DNA of 64,000 nucleotides from an uncultured Clostridia bacterium (lineage in GTDB: Bacteria; Bacillota_A; Clostridia; TANB77; CAG-508): the NCBI GenBank assembly GCA_944388685.1, contig CALXJS010000001.1, forward strand, positions 1 to 64,000. The letters run 5' to 3'. The notes beneath the pieces were generated by a model. That model had not been told where the DNA came from, made no database searches, and saw nothing but the letters and a program-made list of their open reading frames with translations. The translations under genes were made by a program, and so were the position numbers. The first letter of the stretch is position 1; each line of letters opens with the position of its first letter. This document shows, piece by piece, positions 18,680 through 27,214 of the stretch.

Positions 18680-19294
18680 ATGCTAGAAGAATTAGAAAAA
18701 TTAATTAAGTTTATACAAACTGAATATATACAATTCAATAAAAAGTGGCAAAATAGTGATTATTATACTAAGATCAATTTAAAAGATAATTTAGTAATTA
18801 ACTTATCTGAAAATGAAGAAATATTAAATGCGGTATTTAATTATAGAGAGTTTATAAATGAAAATAACATTCAATTACTGATGGATTTTAAACAATTTAA
18901 TACAAACAGTGCTAAAATTAATATAAGAACTAAAGCTAAAAACTCTATAGAATATAAAATCAAAAATTATATAGAAAATCATGAAAATGGTAAAGTACCT
19001 ATCAATAAATGTTTAAACGATTTATTTGGTGTAAGAATTATATGCACAGAAAAAATAGAAAATCCAAAAATTGCAGAATTAGTGAAATCTAAATTTAAAA
19101 ACTTAAAATGTATAAAATCTTATAGAAAAGATTATAAGGCAACACATATATATTTTAGACAAAGTAATTTTAATTTTCAATGGGAATTACAAATATGGAA
19201 CAAAGAAGATGAAATAAATAATATAAATTCACATGAAAAATATAAACAAGATTACATTAAGTGGGAAAAAGAGAATAAAGGAGGTAATAAATAA
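18680..19294 (+). CDS. RelA/SpoT-like small alarmone synthetase, probable toxin (toxSAS)
   Basis: A 204-residue protein with only a (p)ppGpp-synthetase-like fold: basic motif RTKAKNSIEYK (Arg83, Lys85, Lys87, Ser89), metal-binding NDLFGVR with Asp114, stacking-tyrosine segment DYKATHIYF (Tyr152), and WELQIW with Glu169. There is no HD hydrolase, TGS or ACT domain. Toxic members of this family make (pp)pApp or pyrophosphorylate tRNA 3' ends; which applies cannot be read here. The stop overlaps the start of the next gene by one base (TAATG), so the two are translationally coupled. The partner carries a Panacea domain, a known antitoxin for such toxins. Confidence 0.8.
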   Translation: MLEELEKLIKFIQTEYIQFNKKWQNSDYYTKINLKDNLVINLSENEEILNAVFNYREFINENNIQLLMDFKQFNTNSAKINIRTKAKNSIEYKIKNYIENHENGKVPINKCLNDLFGVRIICTEKIENPKIAELVKSKFKNLKCIKSYRKDYKATHIYFRQSNFNFQWELQIWNKEDEINNINSHEKYKQDYIKWEKENKGGNK

Positions 19295-20046
19295 TGGTTA
19301 CACATTTTATATTTTTAAGTAGTTCATATTCCTTAGGTACAAGAATTGCTATGGATTATATAGTCACTGATGATAGTGTTCAAGAAAAATTGAAAAAAGA
19401 TCTAGAAAAAATTCTCAAAGAATGTGGAAAAGATGTATCTATTTCAACACATATGATACAAGCAGATGATACAACTTGGAAGTCAGTATGTGTAGCAGAT
19501 CACTTCTTTAAAGATATAAAAGTTATTGATTCAATAGATAAATTTATTAGACTGATTAAAAAAGATAGAAAATTAGAAGGTATAGATGTAGCAAAATATG
19601 TTTTATCAAAAATACCATGCACTCAATTAAAACTACAAAAACTAGTATATTTATGTTTTGCAGATTATCTATGTGATACTGGAAAAGAATTATTTACGGA
19701 TAAAATATATGCATTTAAATATGGTCCAGTAGTAGATACTGTTTATAAAAGATATAAAAAATATGGATATAAACCTATTGATGAAGAAAAAAAAGATATT
19801 GATAGTAAGAATATATCTGAAATGCCAGCTAAAAGTAGAATTTTGTTTGCAGAATACGGAACAGAAAAATTAATTAGTATAGAAAAAACATTAAAAAAAT
19901 ATGGTAGTTTGTCTGCTGCAGATTTAGTAGATTTAACGCATAAGGATAATGCACCTTGGTCAAAAAGCTTTAAGGGTATTGGAAAATTATATTCTACTAT
20001 GAAATTGGATATAATAAAAGAATATCATCAATATGAAGAATTATAA
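19294..20046 (+). CDS. Panacea-domain (DUF4065) antitoxin
   Basis: A 250-residue protein. The C-terminal part (about 97-225) is a Panacea/SocA-like/DUF4065 domain, with IDVAKYVLSK, LKLQKLVYLCFADYL and YAFKYGPVVDTVYKRY. The N-terminal ~90 residues are not recognised and may be the toxin-specific part. It is coupled by TAATG to the alarmone-synthetase-like gene upstream. Panacea domains neutralise many unrelated toxins, including toxic small alarmone synthetases, and these pairs can act against phages. The gene order is toxin first, antitoxin second. Confidence 0.8.
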   Translation: MVTHFIFLSSSYSLGTRIAMDYIVTDDSVQEKLKKDLEKILKECGKDVSISTHMIQADDTTWKSVCVADHFFKDIKVIDSIDKFIRLIKKDRKLEGIDVAKYVLSKIPCTQLKLQKLVYLCFADYLCDTGKELFTDKIYAFKYGPVVDTVYKRYKKYGYKPIDEEKKDIDSKNISEMPAKSRILFAEYGTEKLISIEKTLKKYGSLSAADLVDLTHKDNAPWSKSFKGIGKLYSTMKLDIIKEYHQYEEL

Positions 20047-20048
20047 TA

Positions 20049-20201
20049 ATTCCTGTTTATGTTTATCAAGAAGTAATTACACCAACTGGTCCCCATAGTC
20101 ATTTAATGGGCTTAGTACTAGGCGAAACACACTATTACAACTTATATGGAATCGAAATAACACAATTTATAAATACTTTAACTTTGTTTATTTATAAATA
20201 A
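20049..20201 (+). pseudogene. Unrecognised gene remnant
   Basis: Fifty codons without a start read IPVYVYQEVITPTGPHSHL, then MGLVLGETHYYNLYGIEI and end at TAA. The composition is protein-like (PTGPHSH, GETHYY) but no full family is recognised. It follows the antitoxin stop by two bases and may be the 3' end of a gene lost when the toxin-antitoxin islet arrived. Confidence 0.35.
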
Positions 20202-20232
20202 GTTTTGAAATTTTCATTTGATAAATATAAAA

Positions 20233-20259
20233 TTCCCCATGCAATGCCAACATGGGGAT
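20233..20259 (-). terminator. Terminator of feoAB
   Basis: CCCCATG pairs with CATGGGG around a 12-base loop; a T-rich tract follows on the minus strand. It lies 23 bases beyond the feoB stop. Confidence 0.8.
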
Positions 20260-20281
20260 TATATTTATATCATTAATTATG

Positions 20282-22411
20282 TTAAATTGTAAAAACATGA
20301 TAAATCAAAGTCGTAAACATACAAATCACAATTCCGCAAATTGTTGGAATTAAGAAACTAATAGCCGTCCATTTCCAACTTCCCGTTTCTTTCTTAATAG
20401 TCAGTAATGTTGTCGCACAAGGAAAATGGAATACTGTAAATAACATCACATTAATTGCTGTTAAAATCGTCCAACCATTTTGTCTTAAAATTTCCCCTAT
20501 TGCAAATGTATCTTCCATATTAACCAATGAAGTTCCTTGCATATAGCACATAAGGATAATTGGAAGCACGATTTCATTTGCAGGAATTCCTAGTATAAAA
20601 GCTGTTAAAATATAGCCATCTAATCCCATAAGATTTGCCAATGGTTCCAGAAAGTTTGCTATAATTGTTAATAAGCTTTCTCCTTGTATTCCAATATTGG
20701 CAAATAGCCATATAACAAGGCCAGCAGGTGCTGCAACTGCAATTGCCCTTCCTAATATGAAAATGGTTCTATCAAAAATAGACCTAACCAATACTTTTAA
20801 AAATTGTGGCTTTCGATATGGTGGCAATTCTAGTACAAATGATGATGGCATCCCTTTTAATATAGTTTTGGATAATATTTTTGAGATAATCAATGTCATA
20901 ATAATTCCCAATATGATAACTAATATCACAGATACTGTTGATAAAATAGAGGCACCGATTCCCCCTATCGTTCCTGCTATAAATATACTTGCAATTGTGA
21001 TTAAAAATGGAAATCTTCCATTACAAGGAACTAAATTGTTGGTTAAAATAGCAATTAGTCGTTCTCTTGGTGAATCGATAATTCTACAACCTGTTACTCC
21101 ACAACTATTACAACCAAATCCCATGCACATGGTAATCATCTGTTTCCCACTGCAACAAGCTTTTTTAAAAAAGCCATCCATATTAAAGGCAATCCTTGGT
21201 AAATATCCCAAATCTTCTAATATGGTAAATAAAGGAAAAAAGATAGCCATTGGTGGTAACATAACAGAAATAACCCATGTCAACGTTTGATAAACACCTA
21301 ATATTAACATATTAGATAACCATTCTGGACAATGAATATATGTAGCAAATTGGATTAGTTTTTCTTGTATATTTCCAAATACACTAAATAAGAATTGAGA
21401 TGGATAATTAGCACCTACTATGGTAATCCAAAATATGAGTAATAAAAACATAATCATTATAGGAATTCCATATTTTTTAGAAGTCAATATCTTATCGATT
21501 TTTCTATCTCTATTGGCATAATCTTTATTCTCAAATTTACAGACTTTTTTTCCTATGCTTTCTGCCTCTTTCACAATTGTTGATACAACCTTTTCTCTAA
21601 ATTCTTCTTGATTAATCCCTTCCTGTTCTAATTCTTCTAATACTTTTTTTCTCCCTTCCCATATATCAATTTGATCGACTAATTGTATATTTAAATGCTT
21701 TTCAATTTCTTTTAAAATACGTTCTTCACCATCTAAGATTTTTATACTTATCCATCTTGCTAATTTTTCATTAAGTTTATATTTTTTTAGTATGATGTGT
21801 TGTATTTCTTTAATAGCTTTTTCTATTTTTTCATCATATTGTATTTGGTAAATCTGATTCCATTCTTCTTCTTCACATATTTTTCTAATTGCTTTTAATA
21901 AATTATTTAATGTTTTTTTCTTTCTAGCTGTAACACCAACAACTGGTATCTTTAATATACTAGATAATGTTTCTAAATTAATTGTTATTTTCTTTTTTTT
22001 GGCTTCATCTAATAAATTGACACATAAAATCATATTATCTGTAATTTCTGTAATCTGTAATACTAAATTTAGGTTTCTTTCTAAAGAAGTTGCATCTACT
22101 ACAACAACTGTCGCATCAGGATTTCCAAAACAAATATAGTTTCTAGCAATCTCTTCTTCTTCAGAGTGAGACATAATAGAATATGTACCAGGAATATCAA
22201 CAATTTCATACTGTCTTCCCCTATATGCAAAGTATCCTGTTGCATTTGCAACTGTTTTTCCTGTCCAATTACCTGTGTGTTGATTCATTCCTGTTAAATT
22301 ATTAAATATAGTCGATTTTCCAACATTGGGATTTCCTGCTAATGCGATTATATAATCACTTTTAAGTTTTACCTCTTTTTGCTTTATCGATAACTTCTCT
22401 ATTTTACTCAT
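20282..22411 (-). CDS. feoB: Ferrous iron transporter B
   Basis: A 709-residue Fe(II) uptake protein: cytoplasmic G domain with G1 GNPNVGKST (26-34), TGNWTGKTV in place of the common GNWPGVTV, G3 DIPGTYS, then a helical spacer (about 180-300) and a membrane domain with Gate motifs including CNGRFPF and CMGFGCNSCG. The length and layout are those of an intact FeoB. It lies 87 bases after feoA in the same direction and is closed by a terminator. Confidence 0.96.
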   Translation of the reverse strand: MSKIEKLSIKQKEVKLKSDYIIALAGNPNVGKSTIFNNLTGMNQHTGNWTGKTVANATGYFAYRGRQYEIVDIPGTYSIMSHSEEEEIARNYICFGNPDATVVVVDATSLERNLNLVLQITEITDNMILCVNLLDEAKKKKITINLETLSSILKIPVVGVTARKKKTLNNLLKAIRKICEEEEWNQIYQIQYDEKIEKAIKEIQHIILKKYKLNEKLARWISIKILDGEERILKEIEKHLNIQLVDQIDIWEGRKKVLEELEQEGINQEEFREKVVSTIVKEAESIGKKVCKFENKDYANRDRKIDKILTSKKYGIPIMIMFLLLIFWITIVGANYPSQFLFSVFGNIQEKLIQFATYIHCPEWLSNMLILGVYQTLTWVISVMLPPMAIFFPLFTILEDLGYLPRIAFNMDGFFKKACCSGKQMITMCMGFGCNSCGVTGCRIIDSPRERLIAILTNNLVPCNGRFPFLITIASIFIAGTIGGIGASILSTVSVILVIILGIIMTLIISKILSKTILKGMPSSFVLELPPYRKPQFLKVLVRSIFDRTIFILGRAIAVAAPAGLVIWLFANIGIQGESLLTIIANFLEPLANLMGLDGYILTAFILGIPANEIVLPIILMCYMQGTSLVNMEDTFAIGEILRQNGWTILTAINVMLFTVFHFPCATTLLTIKKETGSWKWTAISFLIPTICGIVICMFTTLIYHVFTI

Positions 22412-22498
22412 AAACGCCTCCTTTATTTTCTTTTGTTATTGTATTGTATATCGATTATCTTTGTTTTGTTACTATTTGTTATATATGTGGTAAAATTT

Positions 22499-22729
22499 TT
22501 AGCATCTTATTTTTATATTTTGTGCATCTTCTTTTCTAATAGCTATTAAACTCCCTCGAAATTCAAAGGCTCTCGGATCTCCCGATGGACTTATTAATAC
22601 TGGTTTTATATGAGTTCCTTCTATTAAACCTAAATCTAATAACCTTCTTTTTATCGTTTTTTCTCCCATAATTCTATCTACAATTCCCATTTCTCCTATT
22701 TCTAATTCATTTATTGTTTTTTCTTTCAT
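22499..22729 (-). CDS. feoA: FeoA family ferrous iron transport protein
   Basis: A 76-residue SH3-like FeoA protein (RRLLDLGLIEG, DPRAFEFRGSLIAIR) that supports FeoB. A strong TTTGGAGGTG site lies 12 bases before the ATG. A possible promoter on the minus strand upstream reads TTGAAC, 18 bases, TAAAAT. No clear Fur box is recognised. It is the first gene of feoAB. Confidence 0.93.
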   Translation of the reverse strand: MKEKTINELEIGEMGIVDRIMGEKTIKRRLLDLGLIEGTHIKPVLISPSGDPRAFEFRGSLIAIRKEDAQNIKIRC

Positions 22730-23046
22730 CTGTATACAGCACCTCCAAATTATGTTTAGTATATTTTATTCCTTGGAAAATCTAATGTTCAAATAAATTA
22801 AAAAATTCTCTTTACATACTTTTTAAGATACACATATGTTATCGCTGCTATATCTATTATTGCTATTTTTGAATATTTAAGAAAAATTGTTAGAAAAATC
22901 GAACATCAAATTGTTGAATAAATTTCATATTGCATGATCATACTTTTTTATGATAAAATTTTCTTGTAAAAGTTAAAATCTAAATATAATATAAATATAT
23001 AATATTTCATATAGTCATGAATATACTTTTACAAGGAGGATTTAAT

Positions 23047-24039
23047 ATGAAAAATAGATTTAAAGTAGCAATTGTAGGTGCTAGTGGTGTTGTTGGTAGA
23101 ACGGCTTTAAAAGTATTAGAAGAAAAATCTTTGCCCAATATAGAATATACTTTATTTTGTTCAAAAAAATCTGCTGGTAAAAAAATAGATTTTTTAGGAA
23201 CAAATTACATTATGCAAGAATTAAATGAAAATTCTTTTAATAAAAATTTTGACTATGCAATATTTTGTGCAGGAGGAGAAGTTTCTAAAAAATACATACC
23301 GATAGCTGTTGAACATCATTGTATTTGCATTGATAATAGTAGTGTTTACAGAATGGAACCTGATGTTCCTTTGGTAGTTCCTGAAGTAAATATGAAAGAA
23401 GCTTATAAAAATAAAGGAATTATTGCCAATCCTAATTGTTCAACTATTCAGGCAGTTGTTCCTCTAAAACCTTTAGACGATAAATATACCATAAAAAGAA
23501 TTGTATATTCTACTTATCAAGCTGTTTCCGGTGCAGGAAGAGAAGGCATTGAAGATTTGGAAAATGGAATAAATGGATTTGCTCCTAAGAAATTCCCTTA
23601 TCCTATTTTTAATAATTGTCTTCCACATATAGATGTTTTTATGGATGATGGCTATACAAAAGAAGAACATAAAATGATTAATGAAACAAGAAAAATTTTA
23701 AATAAACCAAATCTACCAATTACTGCTACTACTGTTAGAGTTCCTGTTCTAAACTGTCATAGCGAGTCTATTAACATAGAATTTGAAAAAGATTTTGAAT
23801 TATATGATGTTAAACAATTATTGCAAAATTTTCCTGGTGTCATTGTTGTTGATGATATTGAAAAAAATTATTATCCAATTCCTACAAAAGCTGACGGCTA
23901 TGATGAAGTATTTGTTGGAAGAATCCGAAGAGATTTTAGTGTAAAATATGGTCTTAATTTATGGGTAGTTGCAGACAATTTAAGAAAAGGTGCTGCAAGT
24001 AACGCTATTCAAATTTTGGAAAATATGATATTGAATTAA
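23047..24039 (+). CDS. asd: Aspartate-semialdehyde dehydrogenase
   Basis: A 330-residue NADPH-dependent enzyme of the aspartate pathway (lysine/diaminopimelate, threonine, methionine). The nucleotide-binding motif is VGASGVVGRT (about 9-18), the catalytic Cys131 lies in NPNCSTIQ, and the substrate-binding segment VPVLNCHSES follows. The ATG at 23047 follows ACAAGGAGG at good spacing; an upstream ATG at 23017 would place that site inside the protein, so it is rejected. It stands alone, followed by a large palindromic element. Confidence 0.94.
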   Translation: MKNRFKVAIVGASGVVGRTALKVLEEKSLPNIEYTLFCSKKSAGKKIDFLGTNYIMQELNENSFNKNFDYAIFCAGGEVSKKYIPIAVEHHCICIDNSSVYRMEPDVPLVVPEVNMKEAYKNKGIIANPNCSTIQAVVPLKPLDDKYTIKRIVYSTYQAVSGAGREGIEDLENGINGFAPKKFPYPIFNNCLPHIDVFMDDGYTKEEHKMINETRKILNKPNLPITATTVRVPVLNCHSESINIEFEKDFELYDVKQLLQNFPGVIVVDDIEKNYYPIPTKADGYDEVFVGRIRRDFSVKYGLNLWVVADNLRKGAASNAIQILENMILN

Positions 24040-24051
24040 CATAGTATTTAA

Positions 24052-24239
24052 CAAGGCTATTTAATCTAAACTTTTATAAAATTATATGGCTAGCATTATA
24101 AAATATAGAAATTCTAACATTATCAAGCAGGCACCTCTCAAAGCGTGGTTTGAGATTCTCCTACTTGATAATGCAAGAATTTCTAATATTTTTCCATTTG
24201 CACATATAATTTTATAAAAGTTTAGATTAAATAGCCTTG
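24052..24239. repeat. 188-bp nested palindromic element
   Basis: The outer arms (24052-24088 and 24203-24239) are perfect 37-bp inverted repeats beginning CAAGGCTATTTAATCTAAAC. Inside is a second stem, AGAAATTCT..CAAGCAGG against CCTACTTG..AGAATTTCT, and an inner hairpin CTCTCAAA/TTTGAGA. The whole could fold into one long branched structure. It is MITE-like, with no clear target duplication. It lies 12 bases after asd. Confidence 0.85.
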
Positions 24240-24285
24240 ATTTTACAATGGTTAATTATATTTCATATACTATTGTGCAATGTTA

Positions 24286-24364
24286 TTTTTTATTGAATAG
24301 AAAAAGCAATGTTTCCTATTCAATAAAAAAATATATTACTATAATTGCTAGTAATATATTTTTT
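24286..24364. terminator. Two overlapping hairpin terminators between convergent genes
   Basis: Hairpin 1 (24286-24330): TTTTTTATTGAATAG with CTATTCAATAAAAAA, 15 bp perfect. Hairpin 2 (24326-24364): AAAAAATATATTACTA with TAGTAATATATTTTTT, 16 bp perfect. They share the central A run, so only one can form fully at a time. They separate asd from the convergent membrane-protein gene. Confidence 0.8.
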
Positions 24365-24371
24365 AATTCTT

Positions 24372-24710
24372 CTATACATTTTTCCATAGCCAATCCAAAC
24401 TATTATCTATACTTTTCTTTTGCATCTTTTTAGCCTCTATATCGTCAACCCATAGATAAGCAAAAAATGAAATTAGTATAAAAATGAAGTCTATTGCTAC
24501 ACATCTTGCCAAGACTGGCAAAAATTCTTTAGATTCTTCTGGTAATGTTATCATTTGTGCTGCATGCATAATTAATATAATTAGATAAGCAAACAATACA
24601 ATTCCTGCAATATAACTTTTCTTTAATTCTTGGGCCAAAAATATTAATAATATTGTTGCTATTAACATTAATAGTAAATTTAAAACATTTGATATATCAA
24701 AAATGAACAT
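24372..24710 (-). CDS. Small membrane protein of unknown function
   Basis: 112 residues with three or four hydrophobic helices and a charged C-terminal tail (DDIEAKKMQKKSIDN). I do not recognise the family. The start MFIFDISNVL is chosen because a GGGGG-type ribosome site lies at proper distance; the longer frame upstream to 24770 has none. It is single, in the same direction as glmM downstream. Confidence 0.55.
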   Translation of the reverse strand: MFIFDISNVLNLLLMLIATILLIFLAQELKKSYIAGIVLFAYLIILIMHAAQMITLPEESKEFLPVLARCVAIDFIFILISFFAYLWVDDIEAKKMQKKSIDNSLDWLWKNV

Positions 24711-24817
24711 AAAATAAATCCCCCTTAAACTTATTATTTTAATGTTATCATTTTCACTTTGATATATCAATGTTTTTTTAGTTACATTTTTATTACAAAA
24801 TGATTACATCTTTTTAC

Positions 24818-26182
24818 TTATTTTAATTTGTCTTCAATTAATTTTACAATTTGTTCTGCTCTTTTTGTTAGATATTCTTGATCTTCTCCTTCAATCATAA
24901 CCCTAACTAGTGGTTCTGTTCCTGATGGTCTAATCAATACTCTACCATTTCCAGCAAATTCTTTTTCTAAATCTTGTATTGCCTTTTTTATATCTTCATC
25001 TTCTTCATAATCATATTTTTTCTCTGCATTCACTTTAGCATTAATTAATACTTGTGGATATAATTTAATCATACTAGCTAGTTCTGAAGCCTTTTTATTT
25101 TCTTCCAAAATAGTTTGTATCAACATTAAAGAAGTTAATATTCCGTCTCCTGTTGGATTATAATCTAATAATATAACATGACCTGATTTTTCTCCTCCAA
25201 GATTATATCCTTCTTTTAGCATTTCTTCTAATACATATCTATCTCCTACTTTTGTTTGAACTAATTGTAATCCATTCTCTTTAGTATACTTATTTAATCC
25301 TAAATTACTCATAACAGTCGCAACAATTGTATCTTTGTTTAATTTATTTTTCTTTCTTAAATTTGAAGATATAATGGCCAATAATTTATCACCATCAATT
25401 TCTTCTCCATTTTCATCAACCGCTAAACATCTATCTCCATCACCATCATAAGCAATTCCTAAACTTAATTTGTTATCAACAACAAATTTCTTTAATCCTT
25501 CTAGATGTGTGGAACCACAATTATCGTTAATATTAATACCATCAGGTGCATTATTAATAATTTTATATTTAATACCTAAATCTTTGAAGACTTTTTCTGC
25601 AACAACTGATGTTGCTCCATTTGCTGTATCAATTCCAACAACAAAATCATCACTTAAGTATTTTTCAATATTATCGTCAAAATGTTTTCTAAAAAAGTAT
25701 ATGTATTCATTAATTAAATCAAAACTGTATTCCGCAACCCCTATTTTTTCATTTTTTGCTGTCAATTCTTCTAATTTTCCTGAATCCATTACTTCTTCTA
25801 TTTCTTCTTCTAATGCATCTGGTATTTTCGTTCCTTTATTACTAAAAAATTTTACCCCGTTAAATTCAAAAGTATTATGAGATGCAGAAATTACAACACT
25901 GGCATCTGCTTTTAATTTTCTTGTCAAGTAAGCAACTGCTGGTGTTGGTATCACACCTAATAACTTTACATTTGCTCCATAACTTAAAAAACCAGCTGTC
26001 ATTGCACTTTCAATTAATGTTCCTGAAATACGTGTATCTCTTCCAATTAGTATAGTTGGTGTATGGTCTGTATGTTTAGATAATACATAAGCACCTGCTT
26101 TAGCTACTTTATAAACCAATTCAGGTGTTAATTCTGTATTGGCAATTCTTCTAATTCCATCTGTTCCAAAATATTTTCTCAT
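24818..26182 (-). CDS. glmM: Phosphoglucosamine mutase
   Basis: A 454-residue enzyme converting glucosamine-6-phosphate to glucosamine-1-phosphate on the way to UDP-GlcNAc for peptidoglycan and capsule. The phosphoserine loop is ISASHN (Ser101), the metal loop DGDGDR, the sugar loop GEKSGH, and the C-terminal phosphate-binding motif RPSGTEP. It lies 80 bases downstream of cpsB in the same direction, which fits precursor supply for the capsule locus. Confidence 0.96.
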   Translation of the reverse strand: MRKYFGTDGIRRIANTELTPELVYKVAKAGAYVLSKHTDHTPTILIGRDTRISGTLIESAMTAGFLSYGANVKLLGVIPTPAVAYLTRKLKADASVVISASHNTFEFNGVKFFSNKGTKIPDALEEEIEEVMDSGKLEELTAKNEKIGVAEYSFDLINEYIYFFRKHFDDNIEKYLSDDFVVGIDTANGATSVVAEKVFKDLGIKYKIINNAPDGININDNCGSTHLEGLKKFVVDNKLSLGIAYDGDGDRCLAVDENGEEIDGDKLLAIISSNLRKKNKLNKDTIVATVMSNLGLNKYTKENGLQLVQTKVGDRYVLEEMLKEGYNLGGEKSGHVILLDYNPTGDGILTSLMLIQTILEENKKASELASMIKLYPQVLINAKVNAEKKYDYEEDEDIKKAIQDLEKEFAGNGRVLIRPSGTEPLVRVMIEGEDQEYLTKRAEQIVKLIEDKLK

Positions 26183-26262
26183 TGTTCAACTTCCTTTCCT
26201 TATATAAGCTTTTTATTAATTCATAATATTCTAATTCTACCTAAATGCTGTCTACTATCTTC

Positions 26263-27045
26263 TTATTTTTTAAAATTCATAATAATTTTTTCTTTTAATG
26301 ATAATTTAAAATCAAATGGTTCATCTATTTCAATCTTCTTATTATTCAACACTAACTTAGGATTTGTTGTTGTTAATTCCTCCAATTTTTCTGCACCAAT
26401 AATATCTTCTATTTCTTCTAATATTCTTGGAATTTTAGGATAAATTGTATTTTGTCTATGAACATCTGATCCTAAGAAATGAATCATGTTGTTTTCAAAG
26501 AATTTTGTAACTATCATTTGTGCTTTTTCTCCATACTGTCCAATAATACTTCCATAATTTGCTTGCATTAATACACCTTTTTCAATCAAATCATATACTA
26601 GTTCTGGTTCTTTTTGTACAAAACTATATCTTTCTGGATGGGCTAATATTGGAACTAATTTATATTGTAACATGTCATATATTACATCATATAAATTCAT
26701 AGGTTCTGCATTTAATGGTAATTCAAATAAAACATAACTTGTATCATTTATTGTTGATGCTTTTCTTTTTTCTAATAATTCTATAATGTTATCAGAAAAA
26801 TAGATTTCATTTCCTAAATACAAATTTGTATTTATATTTTTTGTTTTTAAGTTTTCTAATATGGCTTTTACCCACACTTCTCTTTCTGGTACATCTGTTT
26901 CATAATAATTCTCCATATAATGAGAAGTAGATATAACTGCTTCAAATCCTGCTTTTTCTGCCTCTTTAATTAAATTGAATGTTTCCTCTATACTTCTTGA
27001 ACCATCATCAATATTGGGTAATATATGTGAATGAAAGTCTATCAT
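26263..27045 (-). CDS. cpsB: CpsB/YwqE-type tyrosine-protein phosphatase (PHP fold)
   Basis: A 260-residue manganese-dependent phosphatase of Gram-positive capsule systems that dephosphorylates the CpsD tyrosine kinase. PHP motifs are FHSHILPNIDDGS at the start, STSHY, LAHPER near the middle and GSDVHR near the end. It has its own promoter and is separated from cpsD by a terminator, so the kinase and phosphatase can be expressed independently. Confidence 0.92.
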   Translation of the reverse strand: MIDFHSHILPNIDDGSRSIEETFNLIKEAEKAGFEAVISTSHYMENYYETDVPEREVWVKAILENLKTKNINTNLYLGNEIYFSDNIIELLEKRKASTINDTSYVLFELPLNAEPMNLYDVIYDMLQYKLVPILAHPERYSFVQKEPELVYDLIEKGVLMQANYGSIIGQYGEKAQMIVTKFFENNMIHFLGSDVHRQNTIYPKIPRILEEIEDIIGAEKLEELTTTNPKLVLNNKKIEIDEPFDFKLSLKEKIIMNFKK

Positions 27046-27087
27046 TTTTCTTTTGCTCCTTTTCTATTTTTGCAGTGTATCTTTATT

Positions 27088-27116
27088 AGTATACATTTAT
27101 GTTAAAGATTTTTCAA
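27088..27116 (-). promoter_or_regulatory. Promoter of cpsB-glmM
   Basis: On the minus strand TTGAAA, a 17-base spacer, TATACT. It lies about 40 bases before the cpsB start and downstream of the cpsD terminator. Confidence 0.75.
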
Positions 27117-27168
27117 CATTTATTTTAAAATTTGTTCATTTTCGACAATTTTTGCAATTTTTATATTT

Positions 27169-27201
27169 AAGAAAGTTCAACTCATAAAATTGAACTTTCT
27201 T
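27169..27201 (-). terminator. Terminator after cpsCD
   Basis: AAGAAAGTTCAA pairs perfectly with TTGAACTTTCTT (12 bp). A/T-rich tails lie on both sides. Confidence 0.85.
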
Positions 27202-27214
27202 TTGTTTATGATTA

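Noticed and set aside
22802..22921. A 39-codon plus-strand frame with a membrane-like segment (VIAAISIIAIFEYLRK) between feoA and asd
   Set aside because: No start codon, no ribosome site and no recognised family; a gene remnant is possible but not supported enough to list.
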